DNA of 64,000 nucleotides from JBDGYE01 sp039584255 (lineage in GTDB: Bacteria; Gemmatimonadota; Gemmatimonadetes; Palauibacterales; Palauibacteraceae), in assembly GCA_039584255.1 (NCBI GenBank), contig JBDGYE010000007.1, positions 1 through 64,000 on the forward strand. The letters run 5' to 3'. Below, one piece after another: positions 36,101-44,499 of this stretch. The notes under the pieces were generated by a model. The model was not told the origin of the DNA. It was given only the letters and a program-made list of their open reading frames with translations, and did no database searches. The position numbers and the translations under genes were made by a program. The number at the start of each line of letters is the position of its first letter. Within the stretch, counting starts at the first letter, position 1.

Positions 36101-37678
36101 AGAGCCGATGAGCTGACGGAGGCCCGAAAGCTAGTGGAAAAGGAGGCCACGCGGCGGACGGAGGAGGCGGAGGTCGCCCTGAAGGCGGCGAAGCGGGAGG
36201 CGGGACGGCGGAAGAAGGAGGAGGAAGCCCGCAAGGCTGCAGAGAAGGAGGCCGCCCGGAGGGCCTCGGAGCTCGAGAAGGCCAGAGCGGCAGCGGAGGA
36301 AGAGGCTGCCCGCAAGGCGGACGAGGCCGAGGCTGCCCTCGAGGCCGCGCGAATGGAGGCCGAGCGGCGTGAAGCCGCCGAGCGCGAAGCTGCGGACCGG
36401 AGCTCCGAACTGGAGGAAGCTCAGAAGGCGGCCGAGGAAGCCGTTCGGCAGGCAACCGAGAAGCGGGCTGCGCAGCAGGCGATCCAGCAGGAGGCCGACC
36501 GGCGGACGGCCGAGGAGGAAGCAACCCTCAACGCGGCCGAGCAGAAGGTCTCTCACAAGGCTGCCGAGCTGGAGGCTGCACGGGAGGCTGCTGAGGAAAA
36601 GGTCGCCCAGATGGCGGCGGAGGCGGAAGCGGCCAGGGAGTCGGCCCGCCTCGAGGCGGAGCGCCGCGAGCAGGCGGAGGCGGCGGCCGCGGCGAGGGTC
36701 GACGAGCTGGAGCGCGCCCGGCAGGCCGCCGAGCAGGAGGCCGCGCGCATGGCCGCGCGCGCCCAGAAGGTGGCGGAGGTGGCGCGCCAGGAGCTGACCC
36801 GTCTCAGAGTGGAGCGAAAGGCGCTGGAGGAGGGCGCGGCACGCAGGATCGCGGCGATCGATGCCGAGCGCCGTGCAGCCGAGCGAGAGGCTGTGCGGCG
36901 GAGGGACGAGGAGGTGACCCGCGAAGCGTCGTCTGACGCGGCCCGGCAGGCGGAGGAGGAGGCGGAGCGAAGGGCTGCCCGAGAAGCAGCCTTCCGCCGG
37001 GCGGAGGAAGCGGTCACGAGAAGGGCGGAGCAGGACTCCCTACGTCTGGCAGCCGAGGCCGCTGCGCCCAGGGATCAGGAGCGAGAGGCGGAACGGGATG
37101 CCGCCCCGGCAGCCGCAGAACAGCCACCGCACAGGAAGTGGAGAAAGAGGCTGAGCCAGGCCGGTAACATCGCGGCCAGCATCGGGATCATCTCGATCGC
37201 CGCTGTCGGCGCCGAGAGGATCGTAGGCTCATCCGACCCGCGCATCGAAGAGGCTGTGCAGACTCTTCCGCCGGCAGTCACCGGAGACGACGAGGCGATT
37301 CCGCAGGCGCCCGGGGCAATCGAGCTGCCACCCCTAGCGGGAATCCAGCAAGTGCCGGGCTCCGGAGAGCTGTCGGTCGTACCTCCGAGCACCGACCCAG
37401 ACGTGAAGGCGCTGGACTCCTGGGCGGGTTCGCTCGCCAGCGTAATTCAGGCGTTCCAGGAGGCCGCGGCGAGGCATGGCGCCGGCACCACGGCCTGTTC
37501 CGACCTCCAGGCGGCGTTCATCCTCGTGGATGAGACCTGGCTCGACTACAACGTCGACGGGATCTCAAAGGTCGTTGAAGACCTCGACCCCGAGCGGATG
37601 GACCGTCACGAGAGCCTGTCCAAAGACGTCCGCCAGGTCGAGCTCTCGCTGACTGCGTCGGGCTGCGAGAGACCCTGA
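33188..37678 (+). CDS. Giant protein: degenerate MPN/JAMM domain, ~1,000-residue helical repeat, TM, C-terminal domain
   Basis: This 1,496-residue protein has four parts. Residues about 35-205 are an MPN/JAB fold (GAYDVFITQRALGDLLDHL, ERPFGLLSG, GNLVGWYLRS, SHEKYFSEPWHSAIIVS). The zinc-binding HxH is LRS at 142-144 and the final Asp is Glu155, with Ser152 kept, so it is probably inactive as a peptidase. Residues about 293-1300 are an Ala/Glu/Arg helix with 18- and 25-residue units. A modest hydrophobic segment (IAASIGIISIAAVGAERIV, 1328-1346) may cross the membrane. The last 150 residues form a small domain with two Cys that could pair. The start is uncertain, and ATG 33188 lacks a strong ribosome site. 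A stalk, scaffold or tether role is inferred; no family match is known to me. Confidence 0.8.
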   Translation: MADEAGLRQLSLEGAQASDGVAERFHMRAPRPLVGSILWTPVSPDAPAEVEGAYDVFITQRALGDLLDHLATAPSGERPFGLLSGDLCEDLDVGARYVIISGVCRSSVPLSDDPGDQILPKAWEALRRLAAGMQGNLVGWYLRSTKGQLELSGDELLSHEKYFSEPWHSAIIVSADRDEPGGGFLRRTSRGFSPSEALPFYEVVTSRALSKGEKRTLLDWRNVQTADSVVPGQLAPETSKRVMRAAERSQIGSGAEVADATADGPTDGSALSVPSVTGAPGVFAEEVARRSILAAAAKTAAEMAERRERAEAAAREAEEEAARRAEELQAARTAAEEAARKAAEEAAEREEAEAAVERRQAEDLARQAEEAARVADEEAARRAVALTSAQEAADNAESRANELETALRATEADAARRVAEENAARVAAEQEAARRAEEVALAKAAEEEAERRAAELEATLKAAEEARKEAEEEAMRRAAQAEAARRAAEEEAARQAAELEATLEAAEAARKEAEEEANRKAAEAQAARKAAEEEAAQRAAELEATLEAAEAARKSAEEEAAQRAAEAQAARKAAEEKAAQRAAELEATLEATDAGRKAAEEEAARRATELEAARKAAEAEAERQAAELKATLEAADAARRAAEKKAERQAAELEAARKAAEAEAERQAAELQATLEAADAARRAAEEKATRRSEELEAARKAAEEEAERQAAELQSTLEAAESARREAEAEAARRTEELEAARKAAEEEAERRAAEAEAAIQAVEQEAARQSAEAEAARTAAEEEAARRREEAEAHKAAKEEAVRRMAELESARKKAEEEALRWAAEAEAARSAAEEETARMAAELEETREAAATARQVAEQEAARRSAEVEAAKRVAEESERRARDAETARRSAEAEAETRRSEEAARRAAEAAALEKAAELEAAREAAQDEAERRAAEAESARREAEEEAKQRKAEAAARKAAEKEAARRADELTEARKLVEKEATRRTEEAEVALKAAKREAGRRKKEEEARKAAEKEAARRASELEKARAAAEEEAARKADEAEAALEAARMEAERREAAEREAADRSSELEEAQKAAEEAVRQATEKRAAQQAIQQEADRRTAEEEATLNAAEQKVSHKAAELEAAREAAEEKVAQMAAEAEAARESARLEAERREQAEAAAAARVDELERARQAAEQEAARMAARAQKVAEVARQELTRLRVERKALEEGAARRIAAIDAERRAAEREAVRRRDEEVTREASSDAARQAEEEAERRAAREAAFRRAEEAVTRRAEQDSLRLAAEAAAPRDQEREAERDAAPAAAEQPPHRKWRKRLSQAGNIAASIGIISIAAVGAERIVGSSDPRIEEAVQTLPPAVTGDDEAIPQAPGAIELPPLAGIQQVPGSGELSVVPPSTDPDVKALDSWAGSLASVIQAFQEAAARHGAGTTACSDLQAAFILVDETWLDYNVDGISKVVEDLDPERMDRHESLSKDVRQVELSLTASGCERP
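34553..35455 (+). repeat. Seven tandem 129-bp units coding a 43-residue repeat
   Basis: Residues 456-756 of the giant protein are seven 43-residue units, each a 25-residue block (starting LEATLEAAEAARK) plus an 18-residue block (LEAARKAAEEEAERRAAE). All seven keep exact register without gaps. Beyond 35455 only 17/18-residue blocks continue for several copies. Confidence 0.9.
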
Positions 37679-37692
37679 GGTCGCAGCGCCTC

Positions 37693-38217
37693 TCAAGGCG
37701 CGGGCGAGTGCTCGGAAGCCCGCCACTCGGTGGCCGGCTTGCTGTCGTAGATCACTTCCTCGTAGCCGTCGGCGACCGACCTCGCGGCGGCCAGGCAGTC
37801 TCGATCGCCGGCCAGCTCCACCGCGAAGCCCATCTCCGCCATCGTCCTCGAGTACTTGAAGCTACCGGTCTTCCCGCGGACGGCGTTGTGCGTACTGTCG
37901 ACCGCCGCTGCCAACTCCTCGGGGGTCTCGGCGCCGCACCGAGCGGACAGGCTCTCGAACAGGACGCGGTATTGCTCGACATCGGCGTTCGCTACCACTG
38001 ACCTGCCGGCATCCTCAGCCGCCATGCGCGCGGCGAATGGCGCGTCCGAAGCCACGTAGAACCTGTCCTCCGGCCTCGGCAGCCCAGGCTCGCGAGGCTC
38101 GGGCCATGCTCGCACGAGAACCCAGCCAAAGACGGCGGCCAGCGCCAGCCCGGCCGCTAGACGAGACAGTTCGGCGCGTCGCCACGCCGGGTCGTCGGGC
38201 ATCGAAGTCCAGGTCAT
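37693..38217 (-). CDS. Single-pass membrane protein of unknown function
   Basis: A 174-residue protein with one N-terminal membrane helix (LAAGLALAAVFGWVLVRAW) and a mostly helical soluble part of about 135 residues (DVEQYRVLFESLSARCGAET, ECAAAR-like DRDCLAAARSVADGYEEV). Two Cys in the soluble part could form a disulfide, suggesting a periplasmic domain. It is convergent with the giant coiled-coil gene, 14 bases apart. That gene also ends in a small two-Cys helical domain; a link is possible but only speculative. A TATACT hexamer at 38232-38227 sits too close for a 38217 start, so a start at 38202 is also possible. Confidence 0.65.
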   Translation of the reverse strand: MTWTSMPDDPAWRRAELSRLAAGLALAAVFGWVLVRAWPEPREPGLPRPEDRFYVASDAPFAARMAAEDAGRSVVANADVEQYRVLFESLSARCGAETPEELAAAVDSTHNAVRGKTGSFKYSRTMAEMGFAVELAGDRDCLAAARSVADGYEEVIYDSKPATEWRASEHSPAP

Positions 38218-38357
38218 CACAACCGAAGTATACGTTGGGCCAGCGGAGGCGCCGCAGGCTCCTGGCGTACCTACGGTCGGCTATTCAGCCAGTCCGGGAT
38301 CTTCCCGCTGCGGTCTGCAGGCAGACGAAGGGAACGGGGGTCGTTTCGGAGTGAGGC

Positions 38358-38876
38358 TTACCTCGTTCCGTCGAAGGCCAGCCGCTCGAAACCCTCGGGT
38401 ATGGCCGAGAGAAGGCGCAGCGGAACCGATCCCAGCTGGAGCCGCTCGTCCCCCCAGGAACCAGCCATGCCTACCAACAAGCCGGAGGCTCGAAACTCGA
38501 GGAACGACTCTACGGAACCACTCGCTCCGACGCTGCCGGCGAAGACGATGGCGGACGGATCGATCAACCAGTGTTCCGCAATGCGAGATCCGCCCGCTGC
38601 TATTCCCGTTATGCAGGCCCGATCGGCCGAGATCGTGCCATCCACCCTGGAACCGTTCTGAACGAGGATCTCGATCTGACCCGCGCAGACTGCGGCAGAA
38701 TCCACTGTAGCGCCGTCGGCGGCCAGGAGCTCCAGCCTCCACCTACCGAGATACGTGCCTTGGACGTCCGGCGGAGGTGGCGGAGACAGCGGTCCCGATG
38801 CCTCCTGACGACCGCCTTCGCCTCCGCACGCCACCGAAGCCGCCGACAGCAGAACCGCGAACAACTTCCGAACCAT
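38358..38876 (-). CDS. Lipoprotein of unknown function
   Basis: A 172-residue lipoprotein (lipobox SVAC in LFAVLLSAASVACGG), followed by a Pro linker (GPLSPPPPPD) and a beta-rich domain: YLGRWRLELLAADG, CAGQIEILVQNGSRVDGTIS, SFLEFRASGLLVGMAGSWG. The pattern of short antiparallel strands suggests a small beta barrel. I do not recognise the family. The ATG at 38876 places the signal peptide correctly. It stands alone between two leftward genes. Confidence 0.7.
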   Translation of the reverse strand: MVRKLFAVLLSAASVACGGEGGRQEASGPLSPPPPPDVQGTYLGRWRLELLAADGATVDSAAVCAGQIEILVQNGSRVDGTISADRACITGIAAGGSRIAEHWLIDPSAIVFAGSVGASGSVESFLEFRASGLLVGMAGSWGDERLQLGSVPLRLLSAIPEGFERLAFDGTR

Positions 38877-38963
38877 CTCGTCTCCGCGTGGCGGAGTCAC
38901 GCCTGACGCCAGGCCCCAGCCGGCGACAGGAAACGCTGGCCGCCAGGTCTAGTCAATACAGAG

Positions 38964-40715
38964 CTATCCGCTCGGCCAGCGCCTCCGCTTCATCGCCTTC
39001 CGCTTGGCCTCGTTCTCGCGCCACGGCTTCCGGGCAAAGTAACTGCGGGTCTCCTCCACGACCTTCGGGGAGAGAAGCACCAGGGCGATCAGGTTCGGAA
39101 CGATGACGACGGCCAGGAAGATGTCCCCCAGGTTCCAGATCACCGTCAGCGGGAGAACCGCGCCCACGAAGTGCATGGTGACGAACGCCATCTTGTAGGG
39201 CAGCACCGCCGGCGCCCCGAACAAGTAGTTGGCGCACCGGTCCCCGTAGTAGCTCCACGAGATGGCGGTCGAGATGGCGAACAGCAGCACGGCGAGGACG
39301 ACGATCAGGCCTCCCCAGTCGCCCAGCGGTGAGAGCCCGAGCCGGAACCCCTGTTGGGTTAGCGGGGCTCCGCTCTCGATCGCCATTCCGTACAGCGACG
39401 TGTAGCTCTGACCGTCGTCGCCGACTGCGGTGACATCGGCGGGACGAATCGTGCCGGAGAACGGACGCGTCATATCTGCATCCGTGAAGAGCTCCTCGAC
39501 GGCCACGTCGTGCCAGGCCACGAGCGGCGCCTCCACGGTCCGGGGGTAGCGTCCGTCCTCGATCACCAGCTCCTCCGGAGCGTCGGCGTCGGCGCGGCGA
39601 CCTGCCGCATCCACGGTGACGTAGCTGAGATCACCGCCCGTGAGCGAGATTTCGGTCGGGATTCGCGCGTTCCACACGCCGGTAATGATGATCACGAGAC
39701 CTGTCATCGTGCAGATGACGATCGTATCGATGAAGGGCTCGAGGAGCGCGACCACGCCCTCCGACACCGGCTCGTCCGTCTTGGCTGCCGCGTGCGCGAT
39801 CGGAGCCGATCCCTGACCCGCCTCGTTCGAGAAAAGGCCGCGCCGTACACCCCACATCATAGTCACCAGGAAGGCTCCCACTCCGGTTCCCGCCACGCCG
39901 GCGGTCGGGTTGAGCGCCTCACGGACTATCAGTCGGAAGGCCGGAATCACATCACCCATGTTGAGGAAGATGATGATCAGGGCGCCGAGCACGTACATCG
40001 CGGCCATCGCCGGCGCCAGCACGGCCGTCACTCTGCCAATTCGCGTGATCCCGCCCAGGATTACCGCTGCCACGATGCCCGAGGTCGCCAGTCCCGTGAC
40101 CCATGCCGGCAGCCCGAAGGTGGTCCGCATGGTGTCGGCCACCGTATTCGCCTGGATCGCGTTCCCGGTGAGAAACGCGGTGACGCCCAGGAGGAGGGCG
40201 AAGAGCACGGCCATCCACTTCCAGTGCTGACCCAAGCCCTTTTCGATGTAGTACATGGGCCCGCCGGAGACCGTCCCCTCCCAGGCGTGGCCGTGGGTGG
40301 CCTCGATGTTGCGATACTTCTGGGCCAGAGTGACCTCGGTGTACTTGGTGGCCATCCCCAGCGCGGCCGTGACCCACATCCAGAACAGCGCGCCGGGCCC
40401 GCCCCAGTGGATAGCGATGGCGACGCCGGCGATGTTACCGATTCCCACCGTAGCCGAGAGGGCCGTGGTCAGGGCCTGAAAATGGGATACGTCTCCGGGC
40501 TCTTCCGGATCGTCGTACGCCCCCGAGGTCACCTTGAAGCCGTGACCCAGGCGACGGAGCTGGATGAAACCCAGCCGGAGCGTCAGGAAGACGCCGGTAC
40601 CCAGCAGGAGCAGGACCATGTAGGGAACTGTCTCGCCCCCCACCGTGATGCCCAGCTCGACGACGTACCGGTTACCGAAGTCAGACAGCCGCTGGAAGAA
40701 GTCCATCCGCCCCAC
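38964..40715 (-). CDS. Sodium:alanine symporter (AGCS family)
   Basis: A 583-residue membrane transporter with about 11 helices. Family signatures: ALTTALSATVGIGNIAGVAI, SGGPMYYIEKGLGQHWKWMA, WGVRRGLFSNEAGQGSAPIA and ISWSYYGDRCANYLFG. AGCS proteins carry alanine or glycine with Na+ or H+. A hydrophilic insert of about 110 residues (after IITGVWNARIPTEISLTGG, up to PLGDWGGLIV) separates two late helices. The insert probably lies outside the membrane and has beta-like character (SGTIRPADVTAVGDDGQSYT). It is absent from short AGCS members and is seen in some environmental ones, to my knowledge. It is monocistronic. Confidence 0.92.
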   Translation of the reverse strand: MGRMDFFQRLSDFGNRYVVELGITVGGETVPYMVLLLLGTGVFLTLRLGFIQLRRLGHGFKVTSGAYDDPEEPGDVSHFQALTTALSATVGIGNIAGVAIAIHWGGPGALFWMWVTAALGMATKYTEVTLAQKYRNIEATHGHAWEGTVSGGPMYYIEKGLGQHWKWMAVLFALLLGVTAFLTGNAIQANTVADTMRTTFGLPAWVTGLATSGIVAAVILGGITRIGRVTAVLAPAMAAMYVLGALIIIFLNMGDVIPAFRLIVREALNPTAGVAGTGVGAFLVTMMWGVRRGLFSNEAGQGSAPIAHAAAKTDEPVSEGVVALLEPFIDTIVICTMTGLVIIITGVWNARIPTEISLTGGDLSYVTVDAAGRRADADAPEELVIEDGRYPRTVEAPLVAWHDVAVEELFTDADMTRPFSGTIRPADVTAVGDDGQSYTSLYGMAIESGAPLTQQGFRLGLSPLGDWGGLIVVLAVLLFAISTAISWSYYGDRCANYLFGAPAVLPYKMAFVTMHFVGAVLPLTVIWNLGDIFLAVVIVPNLIALVLLSPKVVEETRSYFARKPWRENEAKRKAMKRRRWPSG

Positions 40716-41017
40716 GTCCGGGTTCAGGTTCGATCACTCTGCCTCTGGTCCTGCGCAAGATCGAGGAAGATAGGCGGGGGCAGGCGCATCGTGCGAGTCG
40801 GCCTCGCAGAGCGCCGTTCCCGAGGCGCGTTATTGCGAGCTCGGAATCGGTATCGTCGACCTCGTCGGTCCACGACTTGCTCGTTATGCATGGTGCTGGG
40901 GATCTCGCGGCGTGGATGCCCCTTACCGCTATGGAGACCGCAAGTCACTATTTAGAAGCATGTTATGTGGCTGCACACGTAACACGTACGGCGGATTCGA
41001 CTGTTGGAGGACGGCAA
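40716..41017. other. Intergenic region between divergent genes
   Basis: A 302-base gap between the symporter and the rightward membrane protein. AT content rises near 40935-40990 (GTCACTATTTAGAAGCATGT), suggesting a promoter zone for the gene at 41018, which has a good GGAGG site. No coding sequence is supported. Confidence 0.5.
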
Positions 41018-41770
41018 ATGAGTACCACCAGGAGCAAAGACTGCAGAGTCGGAGTCAGGCTCAAGCCGTGGGATCTCCAGCGACTGGTCCAGATTCTGGG
41101 TGGCGACGAGATGGTGACCGGCCTTTCGGTAGAGCTGTCGGACGGCTGTACGGTGACGCTGGAGGATGCGTCCGAGTTTGGGGATCTGGATAACGTAAAG
41201 GGACGATCCATCAACGCGTTAACTGTCGAGAGCGCGCCTGCCAACTTCCAGTTCAGCGAACAGTCCCGGTCGAGGCTGGCGGTCGTGACCGTACGGCCCA
41301 GTCCCAGCGCCACGGTTAGGTATCACGTCTCGGGGGACGAGCGGGCGGTGATATCGCTGTCCGCCGAGCTCGACGAATGGGTGAACGCCATCAGTCCCTG
41401 GTACGGAAGACTCGCGGCGGCCGACTCCGCGGTCTTTGCCTTTGCCTCGATCGTGCTGCTGGGGGCCATGATCGCCGGCACCGCTGGCCTATACCTGTGG
41501 CTTGGCGGGCAGCCGGGTGTCGCCGCCGATGGAGGCACGGGCTGGGTCGCTCGCTATGCGGTCTCAGGAGCTTTGCTCGGGCTGCTTGCGCTGGGCACCC
41601 TTCTGAACATCCGGCGCCGGCACCTGCTGCCGCTCGTCATGTTCCTCGTAGGTAAAGGAGCCGATCGCTCCCGCCGCTGCGACCAGCACCGAAAGGTGCT
41701 CCTGCAGTCGGGCGCTCTGATGATCGGGCTGGCTCTCTGCGGTTCCGTCCTCGGCGCGCTGGTCAGTTAG
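41018..41770 (+). CDS. Membrane protein with N-terminal soluble domain, unknown function
   Basis: A 250-residue protein. Residues about 1-135 form an alpha/beta soluble domain (RLVQILGGDEMVTGLSVELS, TVTLEDASEFGDLDNVKGRS, VSGDERAVISLSAELDEWVN), probably cytoplasmic. Three membrane helices follow at about 140-163, 182-202 and 230-250. The ATG at 41018 has GGAGG at seven-base spacing and is clearly better than the Met at 40877. The family is not recognised; the layout resembles small sensor or regulatory membrane proteins. No partner gene is adjacent. Confidence 0.72.
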   Translation: MSTTRSKDCRVGVRLKPWDLQRLVQILGGDEMVTGLSVELSDGCTVTLEDASEFGDLDNVKGRSINALTVESAPANFQFSEQSRSRLAVVTVRPSPSATVRYHVSGDERAVISLSAELDEWVNAISPWYGRLAAADSAVFAFASIVLLGAMIAGTAGLYLWLGGQPGVAADGGTGWVARYAVSGALLGLLALGTLLNIRRRHLLPLVMFLVGKGADRSRRCDQHRKVLLQSGALMIGLALCGSVLGALVS

Positions 41771-42037
41771 AAGCGCGACTCATCCACGTAGCTCGACGGT
41801 GCCCCAGAACACCTCGGGGCAGCACCGGCGGCACTGATGGGTTCACCGACATCTTCGGGACTTGTCCACCCGGCTTCCCCAACCTCGCCGAGGCGGAGGC
41901 CGAGGCGGCGCAGCACTACATCCGCAGCCACGTGCCGCCGACCGAGCAGAAGAAGCCACCCTGGCCAAGCGCAGTCGGGCTGCGGACGCCACCTGTCCGT
42001 CACACCAATTCACGACCGCGCGCCTGGTGCCTGGCCT

Positions 42038-43687
42038 TCATCCAGTCGAGCCGTCGTGCTCCGCAACCGGGGGCGATTGGATCATCTGCGGAATCGTCTC
42101 GGGAAGATGCGTCTGCCACCATTCCGCAGCGCGCTCCCTCGTCCAGGGCTCGTCCAGGCGGATTCCATCCAGAGCACGGGCGAGATCCTCGGCCGATCCC
42201 GGACGACTCGCAGGGTCCTTGGAGAGGCACGCCAGAACGAGGCCGTCGAGCTCGACCGGAATCGGCATCTCCGCGACGGCGCTGGGAGGCTCCGGGGGAG
42301 TGTTCACGTGTGCGACGATCGTGGCGACAACAGTGTCCTCCTGGAAGACACAGCGCCCGCTGAGCAGCTTGTAAGCCACACACGCCAGGGCGTAGATGTC
42401 GGCCCGCCCGTCGATCTCCTGCCCGCCCATGGCCATCTCGGGCGCCATATAGCTGGGCGTCCCCGCCAGCAAGCCCTGTTTCGTCACCGGAGGCTCACGT
42501 CGCGACTCGAGCGTCGATTGCCTGACCAGCCCAAAGTCGAGGACCTTCACGAAGTCGGGCTCGAAGGCGCGCTGGCACAGGTAGAGATTGGCCGGCTTCA
42601 GGTCTCGGTGAATGAGGCCCCGCCGGTGAGCCTCGCCGAGGGAAAGGCACGCCTGCCGCAGAATGTGCACGACGCGCTCGGCCGGGAGTGGGCCGAAGCG
42701 CTCGACAAGGGACTCCATATCGAGCCCGTCGAGGAGCTCCATCACATAGAAGAAGGCTCCGTCGTCGCTGACCCCGAAGTCGTACAGCTCGACCGTGTGC
42801 GGTGACTGAAGGGAGGCGGTGACCTGCGCTTCCCGCTCGAAGCGGGTCAGCGCCGTATCCACGCCGCCAGGCTCCATGTCCAGCACATCGGCTCGAATCA
42901 GCTTGATCGCCGCCGGGCGCGCGAGCATGTTGTGACTCGCCTTCCAAACCTCGCCCATTCCCCCCCGCCCGATGAGCTCCAGCAGATGGTAGCTGCCCAT
43001 CTCCTGGGCCCGGAGAATGTCCTTGCCCAGCCCGTAGATGATCCGGGCTGCGATGTAGGACACGACGACGACGACCGCGTAGGGAACAACGAAAACCGAG
43101 ACGAAGTGCCCCGTTGCCAGGGTCGGCGCGTCACCGAACCGGGCCAGTAGCGCGATCGTAATGGGTACCGCGGAGCCCGAGAGCGTGAGGGCGATCAGCG
43201 CGTTTCTGGGCCTGGCCGGCACGAGGACCGCGAAGAAGAGCATCCAGGTCGCGACTCCGGAGAAGCCCACCAGGTCCGACGTCAGGAACTCGACCCCTAC
43301 ACCACGAAAGGTGCCCCAGTACTCCGAGATCGGGATACAGAAACTGACGATCACCTGGTAGACGAGGCCGACCGTGATCACCGCCGGCGGGGACAGCCGG
43401 GAGCTCCGGACGAGGAAGAGGACCACGAGCGACGCCACGATCATCGCCACACCGGGGCCGAACTGAAGCGGATCCGCGAACTCTGCCGCGAGTTCGCCTT
43501 CGACCCAGTTGCCCCCGAGCCAGCCGAACGCGAGCAGAACGACGAGCACAACGCAGACTACCTGAAGGCGCTCCGAGGCCTGGCGCAGGAGGGAAGGAGG
43601 GAGTCCCGTGGTGGAGCGCCCGGGTGTCTGGGACGGAATCTGCCGCCCGTCACCCTTCGTCAACAGGAGGTCATCCCGGCCGCTCAT
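42038..43687 (-). CDS. Ser/Thr protein kinase with N-terminal multi-pass membrane module
   Basis: A 549-residue kinase with the reverse of the usual order. Residues about 40-225 contain six membrane helices (VVCVVLVVLLAFGWLGG, MIVASLVVLFLV, AVITVGLVYQVIVSFCI, and so on). The kinase domain follows at about 232-510: LIGRGGMGEVWKASHN, PAAIKLIRAD, GLIHRDLKPANLYLCQ, VLDFGLVRQS, AGTPSYMAPEMAMGG. The membrane part resembles a small sensor module and may sense a lipid or physical cue. Residues 510-549 are a disordered tail. It lies 12 bases downstream of a TPR fragment gene in the same direction, so that fragment may be a cotranscribed partner. Confidence 0.88.
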   Translation of the reverse strand: MSGRDDLLLTKGDGRQIPSQTPGRSTTGLPPSLLRQASERLQVVCVVLVVLLAFGWLGGNWVEGELAAEFADPLQFGPGVAMIVASLVVLFLVRSSRLSPPAVITVGLVYQVIVSFCIPISEYWGTFRGVGVEFLTSDLVGFSGVATWMLFFAVLVPARPRNALIALTLSGSAVPITIALLARFGDAPTLATGHFVSVFVVPYAVVVVVSYIAARIIYGLGKDILRAQEMGSYHLLELIGRGGMGEVWKASHNMLARPAAIKLIRADVLDMEPGGVDTALTRFEREAQVTASLQSPHTVELYDFGVSDDGAFFYVMELLDGLDMESLVERFGPLPAERVVHILRQACLSLGEAHRRGLIHRDLKPANLYLCQRAFEPDFVKVLDFGLVRQSTLESRREPPVTKQGLLAGTPSYMAPEMAMGGQEIDGRADIYALACVAYKLLSGRCVFQEDTVVATIVAHVNTPPEPPSAVAEMPIPVELDGLVLACLSKDPASRPGSAEDLARALDGIRLDEPWTRERAAEWWQTHLPETIPQMIQSPPVAEHDGSTG

Positions 43688-43699
43688 GGGGTTCGAGAC

Positions 43700-44128
43700 T
43701 CAGTCCACGAAGTTCATGCAGCGAAGCAGATCGGCGAAGCGCGGATCCGAGCGAATCGAATCGAACCAGGGTCCGACCTGCATGTAGAAGAGATGATTCC
43801 GGTGGAGAACGAACATCCGCCTGGTCTCGTCGTCCACGGCCTGCTGCAGCAGCTCGAAGGCCCGGTCATGGTCTCCGAGCAAGGCGTTCAGGACACCCAG
43901 CCAGGTCGGATCAGTCCACCGGGCGCTGACTCGATCCACGACCTCCTGCACCCGGTCGTCCTTTCCCTGGTGGGCGTACGCGTAGGCCAGACACAGATCG
44001 CCGACCGGGAAATCCTGCCTCAACGCGACGCACTTCTGGCCGGCCTGGATCGCTTCCTCGAACCTGCCGACCTGGCTGTAGAGGGCCTCGATTTCGTGGC
44101 GTGGGGTCTCCATTACGGATTCCCGCAC
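43700..44128 (-). CDS. TPR-containing fragment (C-terminal part of a TolB/TPR protein)
   Basis: A 142-residue protein with TPR-like helices (YSQVGRFEEAIQAGQKCVAL, DLCLAYAYAHQGKDDRVQEV, GVLNALLGDHDRAFELLQQA) and the ending DSIRSDPRFADLLRCMNFVD, which is the standard C-terminus of kinase-TolB-TPR proteins. The kinase and TolB portions are missing and the in-frame sequence upstream (to the stop at 44183) shows no homology. It is therefore either a small free-standing TPR partner of the kinase at 42038, or a remnant of a larger gene. The start is uncertain: GTG 44128 or ATG 44113. Confidence 0.55.
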   Translation of the reverse strand: MRESVMETPRHEIEALYSQVGRFEEAIQAGQKCVALRQDFPVGDLCLAYAYAHQGKDDRVQEVVDRVSARWTDPTWLGVLNALLGDHDRAFELLQQAVDDETRRMFVLHRNHLFYMQVGPWFDSIRSDPRFADLLRCMNFVD

Positions 44129-44499
44129 TGCGGCGACGCCGCCGCGGTTCGCTGAGATTGCCGGCCGTCGCCGTGGCCGATCTCACGGCCAACGGAATGC
44201 CGGACGACGAGGTCTGTCTTCGGGCGCTCGAGTAACACGCACACGGTCTCCGCCAACGGCTCTGATTGTCAGGAAGGGCCTCTACACAATATAGAATCCT
44301 GCCCCCCCGATGTTGAAGTGGTCCCTCCCGACCTCGGAACGCGCGATAGGCATCCGCCGGATCGTTCGGAGGTGAGCGCCGGCCGGGGCCCTGCGGTACA
44401 TTCAACGCTAGCCCTCGCGAAGCCACTGGCTCGACCTTGACTTAGGGTGGACAATCTGGGGCCTGGAGTCCAGGAAACCCGTATTCGGCGCCGGGTGAG
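44129..44499. other. Intergenic region with possible gene scar
   Basis: A 371-base gap. On the plus strand, about 44158-44235 encodes VADLTANGMPDDEVCLRALE before a TAA, which looks like a piece of a DUF433 antitoxin-type protein, but the first part is missing. On the minus strand a TATATT hexamer lies at 44293-44288, 160 bases from the TPR fragment. No complete gene is supported. Confidence 0.4.

Noticed and set aside
33883..36524. Several long minus-strand open frames opposite the coiled-coil gene, up to about 390 codons
   Set aside because: They are antisense shadows of a GC-rich repeat: Ala/Ser or Arg/Pro monotony, no starts, and mutual overlap in several frames.
41837..42805. 322-codon plus-strand frame
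   Set aside because: It is the complement of the kinase gene at 42038, whose motifs are clear.
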